A DNA stretch of 14,754 nt, from NCBI GenBank assembly GCA_964541375.1, contig CAZIPT010000063.1, positions 1-14,754 of the forward strand, written 5' to 3'. The notes beneath the pieces were generated by a model, which was given only the letters and a program-made list of their open reading frames with translations, was not told the origin of the DNA and searched no databases. The position numbers and the translations under genes were made by a program. Source of the stretch: JBAXEO01 sp964541375. Lineage in GTDB: Bacteria; Actinomycetota; Coriobacteriia; Anaerosomatales; JAAXUF01. This document shows positions 6,925 through 13,292 of the stretch, piece by piece. Each line of letters begins with the position of its first letter. Position 1 is the stretch's first letter.

Positions 6925-7857
6925 ATGCCCCGAATCGCTGAAGCCAAGCCCACCGTCCCCGGCGACGTCATCGACACCCACGTCCACCTGTTCACACTCC
7001 CGCTTCTCATGGAGATGGCCGAGCGGCCTGAGACGCCCAAGCGCTTCAAGCAGGCGCTCAAGGAGGGCAAGTGGGGACGCCGACAAGCCGAGACGCTCCC
7101 GGACATGACCGCCGAGGAGATCGCGCCCTGGTACGTCGAGCGGATCTCGGCGGCGAACGTGGCCAAGGCGCTCATCGTCTCGGTGCTTCCGGACTCGCAG
7201 TACATGCGCGACTTCATCAAGGCCGCGAACGGTCACGTTCATGCGCTCTGCAACGTGGACCCGCGCGATCCGCGCTCGCCCGATCTGCTCGAGAGCGAGA
7301 TGGCGGCGGGCTTCCGCGGCGTGAAGCTCTATCCGGTGAACCGCTGCTACCGGCTTTCCGACCCGGCGTGCCGACCGTTCTTCGAGAAGGCCAACGAGCT
7401 GAAGGCCAACATGATCATCCACTACGGAGTCACGGTGGATCCCACCGGCGACCTGAACTACGCCGATCCGCTCGACCTCTCACCTGTCGCCCGCGACTAT
7501 CCGGACCTGAGCTTTGTGATCGCCCACTTCGGCGCCGGGTGGCTCGACAGCGTGCTGCGTCTCGCGTACCAGTGCAAGAACGTCTGTGTCGACACGAGCG
7601 GCACCAACAACTGGATGGACTACTACGTTCCCAAGATGACGCTGGCCGAGGTCTTCGAACGTGCCCTCATGGCGCTGGGCCCGGAGCGAGTTCTCTTCGG
7701 TACTGACTCCGGCACCACAGCGCCGTACCGTACGTGGATTCGTTTCATGCAGCAGCGCACGCTCGAGGAGATGGGCCTCTCGGCAGGTGACCGGGATCTG
7801 ATCCTGCGCGGCAACGCATCGCGCATCTTCCGCCTCGACGAGCCGCTCTTGCCCTAG
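6925..7857 (+). CDS. Metal-dependent amidohydrolase-family TIM-barrel hydrolase (COG2159-like)
   Basis: This is a 310-residue soluble protein. The metal-binding set of the amidohydrolase superfamily is visible in order: DTHVH (H19 and H21), a strand-end Lys in GVKLYP (K134), H166 in IIHYGV, H201 in VIAHFGAG, and D261 in FGTDSG. The closing NASRIFRL helix is typical of COG2159 (TIM-barrel metal-dependent hydrolases, related to ACMSD-type decarboxylases). The substrate cannot be told from sequence; hydrolysis or a non-oxidative decarboxylation are both possible for the family. GAGGAG at 6913-6918 precedes the ATG by 6 nt. It lies 18 bases after the PspC gene and 30 before the methyltransferase, so it is probably in the same operon, though no functional link to the membrane genes is evident. 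Confidence 0.88.
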   Translation: MPRIAEAKPTVPGDVIDTHVHLFTLPLLMEMAERPETPKRFKQALKEGKWGRRQAETLPDMTAEEIAPWYVERISAANVAKALIVSVLPDSQYMRDFIKAANGHVHALCNVDPRDPRSPDLLESEMAAGFRGVKLYPVNRCYRLSDPACRPFFEKANELKANMIIHYGVTVDPTGDLNYADPLDLSPVARDYPDLSFVIAHFGAGWLDSVLRLAYQCKNVCVDTSGTNNWMDYYVPKMTLAEVFERALMALGPERVLFGTDSGTTAPYRTWIRFMQQRTLEEMGLSAGDRDLILRGNASRIFRLDEPLLP

Positions 7858-7887
7858 GCGCCCCCCGTCCCACCCTCTGGAGGACCC

Positions 7888-8688
7888 ATGACCGCTCCCG
7901 CCGAGGAACCCCGCGTCGCGCCGGCGTCGGACTACGACACGTTCGTGAACTGGCATGCACGGCTCGCTCGGGAGATGCCCTTCTTCGAGGCGCTGTTCGC
8001 CGAGACGGGCGCCGAGTCGCTTATCGACGTGGGAGCCGGCAGTGCGCGTCACGCCATCGCCTTCGCCGAGAACGGTATGTCAGTCGACGCGGTCGACCCC
8101 GACGACTCGATGCTCGCGCAGGCGCAGGCCAACGTGGCCGAAGCCGCGGCGCGCGTCGCCTCGGGCGGCGGCCAGCTGCGGCTGGTGCGAGGCGGTTTCG
8201 GCGAACTCGCTGCGCTGGGTCTCGGCCCGGCCGACGCGCTGACGTGCACCGGCAACGCGCTTCCGCACGTTGAGGGACGTGCGGGTCTGCGTGAGGCCCT
8301 CGCGGACTTCCACGCCGTTCTCAGTCCGGGCGGAGTCCTGGTGCTGCACCTTCTCAACCACGCGCGTCTCCTCGACGGCAAACCGCGGGCGATTCCGCCC
8401 ATCGTGCGCGAGGTTCCCGAGGGGACCCGCGTCTTTCTGCGCGTTATCGACTACCCGGAGGGCGCCGAGTACCTCGACTTCGACTTCGTGACGCTCACCC
8501 GCGACGGCGAGGGCGTTTGGGACATCTCTTCTCGTCGGTCCCCGCACACGGCGTTGCCGTTCGGGCTGCTCAGCGCCGAGCTTGAGGCTGCTGGTTTCGA
8601 GCGCGTCGAGGCCTTCGGTGCGCACGACGGCCGAACCTTCGACGCCGACAAGGACGAGAGCGTCATCGTGGTTGCCAGGCGGGCGTGA
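7888..8688 (+). CDS. Class I SAM-dependent methyltransferase
   Basis: This is a 266-residue soluble protein. The SAM-binding Rossmann fold is recognised by motif I (LIDVGAGSARHA, 45-56), the acidic end of strand 2 (AVDPDDSML, D70), TGNALPHV (121-128) at the usual motif-III-like position, and VLSPGGVLVLHLLN (144-157) for the following strand. The C-terminal half has beta strands of the small-molecule methyltransferase type (RVFLRVIDYP, LDFDFVTLTRDG) and closes with a short VIVVARR strand. The substrate is unknown. GGAGGA lies 4-5 nt before ATG 7888. It is the last gene of the plus-strand run and converges on maf with 36 bases between stops; no convincing terminator is seen there. Confidence 0.88.
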   Translation: MTAPAEEPRVAPASDYDTFVNWHARLAREMPFFEALFAETGAESLIDVGAGSARHAIAFAENGMSVDAVDPDDSMLAQAQANVAEAAARVASGGGQLRLVRGGFGELAALGLGPADALTCTGNALPHVEGRAGLREALADFHAVLSPGGVLVLHLLNHARLLDGKPRAIPPIVREVPEGTRVFLRVIDYPEGAEYLDFDFVTLTRDGEGVWDISSRRSPHTALPFGLLSAELEAAGFERVEAFGAHDGRTFDADKDESVIVVARRA

Positions 8689-8724
8689 GCGAGGGGCCGA
8701 CACAGGGCAAGGCCCGCGCGAGCG

Positions 8725-9489
8725 TCAGCCGGTGGCCGACACCAGCCGTGGGCCGAGGCTGCACGTGCGCCCCAATGCGGCATCGCACTCGGCGATAGGC
8801 GACGACGGCCGCTGGTTTCCCAGGCAAGCACCGCGCCGCCCGGCTTCGAGCCCGGCATCGAGCCCGGTCGTGCGCGCGAGCTCGGTGTACAGGTGGCACA
8901 GCGGCAATCCGGCGACGTTCTGGTAGCACTCGTCGGCGGTGACCTCGGCGACCTGGCCTTCAATATTGTAGGCACCGGCGCAGCCCATGAACTCGCCCAT
9001 CGCCATCCACGCCTCGATCTGGCAGTCGGACAGTGGCTTCATCGTCACCTCGGTGGTCACGGCGAGTGTGCGCGGAGCCGTTTCGCCCGGGCACGCGATT
9101 GCGACGCCGGTCACCACCTGGTGTGTCCGCCCCGACAGCGCGCGCAGCATCCGCCACGCATCGGGCAGGTCCATCGGCTTGCCGAGCACCTCGCCGTCCA
9201 GCACCACGATCGTGTCGAAGCAGAGCACCACAGCGTCGTCACCCAGGCCCTCGGCGAGAGCGGCCTCGGCCTTCTCGGCGGCAAGAGACTCGGCGAGAGC
9301 CGAGGGGTTCGAGGCGAGCGGGCTGTCGAGGTCCTCAGGCGTGTCGACGGCGGTCGCCGAGAACGGCAGCCCCAGCCAGCCGAGGAGACGGCGACGGCGC
9401 GGTGACTGCGAAGCGAGCACCAATCGGGCGGGCCCGTCGCTGAGAGGGCGCTCTTCGCCATGGGATTGCTTTGATCCAAGTCCAGTCAT
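8725..9489 (-). CDS. maf: Maf-family nucleoside triphosphate pyrophosphatase with C-terminal Cys extension
   Basis: This 254-residue protein belongs to the Maf family, which hydrolyses non-canonical or selected NTPs to NMP plus PPi and has been linked to septum control. Key motifs are LASQSPRRRRLL (25-36), the catalytic Asp in FDTIVV (D92), GKPMDLPDAWRMLRALSGR (103-121) with K104, HQVVTGVAI (123-131), and GCAGAYNIEG with NVAGLPLCHLY near 169-201. The frame is open to 9651, but homology begins soon after ATG 9489; the upstream residues look like translated intergenic DNA. Typical Maf proteins are about 190-200 residues. Here about 50 extra C-terminal residues contain Cys 222, 235 and 243, with Cys 198 in the conserved LPLCHLY. 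From memory, a Maf subgroup in Chloroflexi and some Actinobacteria ends with such a Cys pair. The exact NTP specificity cannot be assigned. Confidence 0.9.
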   Translation of the reverse strand: MTGLGSKQSHGEERPLSDGPARLVLASQSPRRRRLLGWLGLPFSATAVDTPEDLDSPLASNPSALAESLAAEKAEAALAEGLGDDAVVLCFDTIVVLDGEVLGKPMDLPDAWRMLRALSGRTHQVVTGVAIACPGETAPRTLAVTTEVTMKPLSDCQIEAWMAMGEFMGCAGAYNIEGQVAEVTADECYQNVAGLPLCHLYTELARTTGLDAGLEAGRRGACLGNQRPSSPIAECDAALGRTCSLGPRLVSATG

Positions 9490-9495
9490 TCGCCG

Positions 9496-9501
9496 ATGAT
9501 A
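9496..9501 (-). promoter_or_regulatory. Possible -10 box for maf, suggesting a leaderless transcript
   Basis: On the minus strand TATCAT lies 6 nt before the maf ATG, and there is no recognisable ribosome binding site between. This spacing would put the transcript start at or next to the start codon. No good -35 is visible. Confidence 0.3.
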
Positions 9502-9515
9502 TCGCACGCCTGTCC

Positions 9516-9521
9516 TATACT
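9516..9521 (+). promoter_or_regulatory. Possible -10 box for the HEAT-B / HDGYP-B operon
   Basis: TATACT matches the -10 consensus well. It would start transcription near 9528, giving a leader of about 48 nt before GTG 9576. The -35 region is not recognisable, so the sigma factor is open. It lies within the 86-bp gap shared with maf, so the two divergent promoters nearly touch. Confidence 0.4.
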
Positions 9522-9561
9522 CAGGGGAGCACAGTTGCTCGGCCGGAACGCAGCATTCGGC

Positions 9562-9570
9562 GAGGGAGGA
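9562..9570 (+). promoter_or_regulatory. Ribosome binding site that sets the HEAT-B start
   Basis: GAGGGAGGA lies 5 nt before GTG 9576. It makes that codon a far better start than the TTG at 9471, which would overlap maf and the putative promoter. Confidence 0.7.
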
Positions 9571-9575
9571 TTTTT

Positions 9576-11726
9576 GTGGTCGCCGCCCAAGAAGGTCGTC
9601 CCAAGGCACCACCGCTGGTAGAGCAGTTCGTCCGCCTCTTGGTCGTGGCAAACAAGGCAGTCAGTATGTATCCGCCCCAGAGCGAGATTCCCGCCAATGC
9701 CGCCGCAGCGTGTGTCGATGCTTTGAGCGCTGCTTTGAGTGAGCTCCCAGAGCTGAGGCTGACGGTCACCAAGACCGGGCTCGTCTACGAAGACGCTCCG
9801 GTCTTCCCCGGGAACAAGGGGTTCACCGACTTCGCCCACGAGATGGTCTTGCGGAGGCTCTCCGAGGTGCGGTTCCACGCCGGGCTTCAGGGCCGGGAGG
9901 TCATCTCGTTCCTCACGATCCTGCAGCTTCCACCGGACGATCTTGATTCGGCCGGAGGGTTTGAGTCCCGCTTGTGGGAACTGGGTGTCGGCACCATCAC
10001 CGTCCGCGAGCTGCGGATGACCATCGTTGACGCTCAGCTTCCCACGACGCTTGATCCCAATGCCGAGGAGGCTCTCGGCGTTTCGGCGGCGATCGAGGAG
10101 GCACTTTCGGCTGCGATGGCGGGTCGCGAGTATGACCAGGTCCTGCTGACCCGGTCCATTGGCGATTCCGCCGCCATTCGCGACTACCTCCAGCAGATCT
10201 ACGACGCCAATGAGACGTCCGCGGCGCTGGCGGCGGTCGGAGCGCGACTGAGCGCACTTGCGGACGTGGCTGCGGCGTCTGGCGAGGAGGCGCAGCACGA
10301 ACTCTGCCGCGCGCTCGCGCAGGCGATCGAGGGTCTGAGCACTCGGCTCCAGAGGGACCTACTGGTCAAGCAGGTCATGCCGGACAGCCGGCAGTCCTCG
10401 GCGCTCGCCGGGGTCGTCCGACAGCTGGGGTTCGACACTATCTCACGGGTGTTCGCAGAAGGCGTGGTGCAGGGCGAAGTCACCGAGGATGAACTCATCC
10501 GGGCGATCCGCGAGCTCGTGCTGATATCGCCGTCCGACCGCGAGGAGATCGTGGAGATGGCCCGTTCGGCCATGTTGGAAGCGGGTATTCCTGAGGCCAA
10601 GGCCGAGAGCATCCTCGCGCAGGCGACCCCGTCACGGCTGACAGTAGGCCCAAGCAAACCCGCCGAGGGGGCTCCCCCCGCCGAGATGGTCCTGTCACTG
10701 CTCAACATCCCGCGCTCTTCAAATGGAGCCATACCAGTAGATCCTGATATCGCTGCTCTTCGAGTGGAAGCGGCACGCGGCACTACCGACAGCGACGTCA
10801 TCGCGGCGATGATAACGTTGGTCGGGCTGGACACACGACCCGCCCAGTTCGCCTCGACGATGTCGGCGCTCGAAGGCTCGCTGGACTACTTGATCGAGTG
10901 TGGTGGGGTTCAGGTGGCGACCGACGCGGCGGTCGCTCTGGGCGAGTGCGCCAGCAATCCGGAGCTCTCACCGGAGCAGCGTCTTCGGGTGGAGCAAGCC
11001 ATCGAGCGGTTCGCACGCCCGGGTGACATACGCGAGCTTGCGCGAACCATGCGCGTGTATCCCAAGGGGTCGCCTGAGTACGAGGCCGCCCAACAGCTGA
11101 TCGGCATTCTGGGGAGCTCGGCGATCAAACCGCTACTCGAGATACTTGCCGACGAGCCCAGCATGGCGGCGCGAAAGTCCCTCGTCGACCTGCTTTCGGG
11201 GATGGCGCGCGAACACACTGCGCAACTCGGGGCGTCGGTCGGCGACTCGCGGTGGTATGTCGTGCGCAACGTCGTTGCGATCCTGTCGTCTACCAAGTCC
11301 TCGGCGGTGCTGATCTATCTCGAGCGTACGCTTCGACATCCCGACGCCCGAGTTCGCCGAGAGACGATCCGCGGACTATCGGGCATCAACGACCGCCTGG
11401 CCACCGAGATGCTCGTGGCCTCGCTCTCAGATGACGACGTCCAAAACGTCCAACTCGCCGCACGCTATCTGGGTGAGTCGGGTTCGCCCGCCGCTGTGGG
11501 GGCCCTTGAAGCGGTCGCGCGCGGTGAGGGACGCGGCAGCCGCGACACGGGGCCACGGGTCGAAGCGATCGAGTCGCTCGGCAGACTCGGAGCGACGAGC
11601 GCGCTGCCCACGCTAGAAGGCCTCGCAGGGAAGCGGTCGCTTCTGGGCGGTGGCCGAGGCAAGGAGCTGCGAGCCGCAGCCGAGTCGGCCATCGCGGCGA
11701 TCAAGTCCAAGGGGGCCGCACGATGA
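9576..11726 (+). CDS. HEAT-repeat scaffold protein with N-terminal YP module (HEAT-B)
   Basis: This is a 716-residue protein from GTG 9576. Residues about 15-150 form the N-terminal module (ANKAVSMYPPQSE, then RLTVTKTGLVYED, LSEVRFHAGL and REVISFLTIL). A long helical middle includes an acidic segment and a Pro/Ala linker near 355-370. From about 500 to 685 there are clear HEAT-type repeats: DSRWYVVRNVVAIL (557-570), HPDARVRRETIRGLSGI (588-604), SDDDVQNVQLAARYLGESG and PRVEAIESLGRLG (660-672). The Arg-rich capping pattern is typical of repeats of the PBS-lyase / HEAT type, which usually bind proteins. The end (KRSLLGGGRGKELRAAAESAI) resembles the end of HEAT-A, and the middle and repeats also align with it. 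There are no membrane segments or enzyme motifs. It overlaps HDGYP-B by ATGA; I infer a scaffold or regulator for that enzyme. Confidence 0.92.
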   Translation: MVAAQEGRPKAPPLVEQFVRLLVVANKAVSMYPPQSEIPANAAAACVDALSAALSELPELRLTVTKTGLVYEDAPVFPGNKGFTDFAHEMVLRRLSEVRFHAGLQGREVISFLTILQLPPDDLDSAGGFESRLWELGVGTITVRELRMTIVDAQLPTTLDPNAEEALGVSAAIEEALSAAMAGREYDQVLLTRSIGDSAAIRDYLQQIYDANETSAALAAVGARLSALADVAAASGEEAQHELCRALAQAIEGLSTRLQRDLLVKQVMPDSRQSSALAGVVRQLGFDTISRVFAEGVVQGEVTEDELIRAIRELVLISPSDREEIVEMARSAMLEAGIPEAKAESILAQATPSRLTVGPSKPAEGAPPAEMVLSLLNIPRSSNGAIPVDPDIAALRVEAARGTTDSDVIAAMITLVGLDTRPAQFASTMSALEGSLDYLIECGGVQVATDAAVALGECASNPELSPEQRLRVEQAIERFARPGDIRELARTMRVYPKGSPEYEAAQQLIGILGSSAIKPLLEILADEPSMAARKSLVDLLSGMAREHTAQLGASVGDSRWYVVRNVVAILSSTKSSAVLIYLERTLRHPDARVRRETIRGLSGINDRLATEMLVASLSDDDVQNVQLAARYLGESGSPAAVGALEAVARGEGRGSRDTGPRVEAIESLGRLGATSALPTLEGLAGKRSLLGGGRGKELRAAAESAIAAIKSKGAAR

Positions 11727-13273
11727 GCGACGAGAGCACACGACGGCCTCAGGGCGACGTAGGTCCGGCCGTGCCCCCACCGGGCGTCGCCGACACGGCT
11801 CCGGCATCGACCCCCGTTTCTCACGGGCCCACCGAGGCGTTGACGTCACCGGCCAGGGGGCTTCCGGTTACCGCGTACACGGGCATCGGCGGTGACACGG
11901 TCCGCTACACGGGGGCTCAGCTCAAGGCGGCGCGCAGCCTTCTCACCCGTCTGTCGGCGTTGCGAAGGGCGGCGCGGTTCTACCCGATGGACCATCCTGC
12001 GGTTGCTGACGCGGTGGCGCGCCTGAGCGACGTGATTCAGGTCTACCATAGCGCCGGCGTCGACGTGCAGCTGGCTTTCTTCGACGGCGAGATACTTCTG
12101 GGCTCGCAGGTCTTGGCCGAGGAGACCACGCTCTTCAGTCAGCTCGATCAGGAGATGCGTGGGCTGGGAATCGGGTCGATCATACTTCGAGTCGGGTTGA
12201 GCGCCGGCGAGCTCATGAGCGCCAGCCGGATTCTCGCCGCTGACGCCGAGGAGGTCGAAGCGGCCGGCGGTGTGGGCAAGATGGCGGCCGAGGCTAACCT
12301 GCCGCACGTACAGTTCGCAAAGGTGCAGGTCTTGGCCACCGTCGACGAGCGCGACGGAGACGGTCCAACCGAGAGCCCACGCGAGGCGATGAGCAGCGCT
12401 CTCTCGCTTCTGCGTGAGACCGACCTGCTCCTACAGAGCGGCCGCCAGGTGAGCGCAGCACGGGTGAACGGCGTCGTTCGCTCGCTGGTCGATAACGTGC
12501 TGACCAACCGCTACGCGATGCTGCAACTGACGGCGCTGCGCAACTACGACGAATACACGTTCTTCCACTCGGCCAATGTTGCCGTTGTGGCGCTCGCGCT
12601 CGGATCGTGCGTCAGCGAGGATCACCGGTTCCTCTCGACGCTTGGTGCGGGCGCGCTTCTTCACGACATCGGTAAGCTGACGATCGATCCGGCGCTGCTG
12701 AACAAGCCGGGGCCTCTCACCGCCGAAGAGTGGGAGCGCGTGCGCCAGCACCCGGTGTCCGGTGCCGAGATGATCGCTCAGCTCCCCGGGCTCGACAAGT
12801 CGGCGGTCGTGATGATTCTCGAGCACCACATGGGGTGGGACGGCTCGGGATACCCGTCGCGGACCCCTCGAAGGCAGCAACACCTGTGCAGCCGCATCGT
12901 GGCGATCGCCGACGCATATGACGCGATGACTTCTCGGCGAAGCTACTCTGCGGCGCGTGTCGAGGACGATGCGATGCTCAACATCGCGCAAGGCTCGGGA
13001 AAGGCGTTCGACCCCGCGCTGGTGCGTGTGTTCGTGGGGATGATGGGGCTGTACCCGCCGCGTTCGGTGGTCAGGCTGTCGACCGGGGCCGTGGCGATCG
13101 TTCTCGCCGCCGACGCGAGCGATCCGGCCAGACCGCAGGTCCGGCTCATCACCTCACCGGACGGGGAGTTCCTTGCCCCGACCGACCTCTCGCTCGAGAC
13201 CACTCCGGATGTGAGCGTGGTGGCATGCCTGGATCCGCAGCTGCTCAACATCGAAGTGGACGACTACCTCTGA
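11723..13273 (+). CDS. HD-GYP cyclic-dinucleotide phosphodiesterase-type protein (HDGYP-B)
   Basis: This is a 516-residue protein. A Pro/Ala/Ser-rich, probably disordered tail (1-60) is followed by the N-terminal module (about 68-205; RRAARFYPMDHP at 81-92, FFDGEILLGS, GLSAGELMSASRIL), a helical linker, an HD-GYP domain (about 275-440) and a small C-terminal domain (about 447-516). The domain has H282, HDIGKL (H314, D315, K318), the LLNKPGPLTAEEW loop, H343, H368-H369, DGSGYP (373-378) and ADAYDAM (D397, D400), so all expected metal and substrate positions look intact. The residue after HH is Met where many members have Glu, as in HDGYP-A. The family hydrolyses c-di-GMP or related cyclic dinucleotides to linear products. 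There is no membrane helix and no receiver or GGDEF domain; the N-terminal module is probably the sensory or docking part. It is coupled to HEAT-B by ATGA. Confidence 0.95.
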   Translation: MSDESTRRPQGDVGPAVPPPGVADTAPASTPVSHGPTEALTSPARGLPVTAYTGIGGDTVRYTGAQLKAARSLLTRLSALRRAARFYPMDHPAVADAVARLSDVIQVYHSAGVDVQLAFFDGEILLGSQVLAEETTLFSQLDQEMRGLGIGSIILRVGLSAGELMSASRILAADAEEVEAAGGVGKMAAEANLPHVQFAKVQVLATVDERDGDGPTESPREAMSSALSLLRETDLLLQSGRQVSAARVNGVVRSLVDNVLTNRYAMLQLTALRNYDEYTFFHSANVAVVALALGSCVSEDHRFLSTLGAGALLHDIGKLTIDPALLNKPGPLTAEEWERVRQHPVSGAEMIAQLPGLDKSAVVMILEHHMGWDGSGYPSRTPRRQQHLCSRIVAIADAYDAMTSRRSYSAARVEDDAMLNIAQGSGKAFDPALVRVFVGMMGLYPPRSVVRLSTGAVAIVLAADASDPARPQVRLITSPDGEFLAPTDLSLETTPDVSVVACLDPQLLNIEVDDYL

Positions 13274-13292
13274 CGTCCTAGAAGGAGTGTTC

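Noticed and set aside
5992..7422. 476-residue open frame on the minus strand across three plus-strand genes
   Set aside because: It is rich in His, Arg, Asp and Gly with no domain pattern and runs antisense to three well-supported genes; this is typical of shadow frames in high-GC DNA.
8689..8724. Possible terminator between the methyltransferase and maf
   Set aside because: Only a 4-bp GGGC/GCCC stem and a near direct repeat (GGCCGACAC) are present; there is no stable stem with a T-tract on either strand.
9528..9575. Possible cyclic-di-GMP riboswitch in the HEAT-B leader
   Set aside because: The predicted leader is only about 48 nt and lacks a recognisable riboswitch architecture, so it is too short for the known classes.
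9471..9575. Longer N-terminus of HEAT-B from TTG 9471
   Set aside because: It would overlap maf and the putative promoter and has no ribosome binding site, whereas GTG 9576 has an excellent one.
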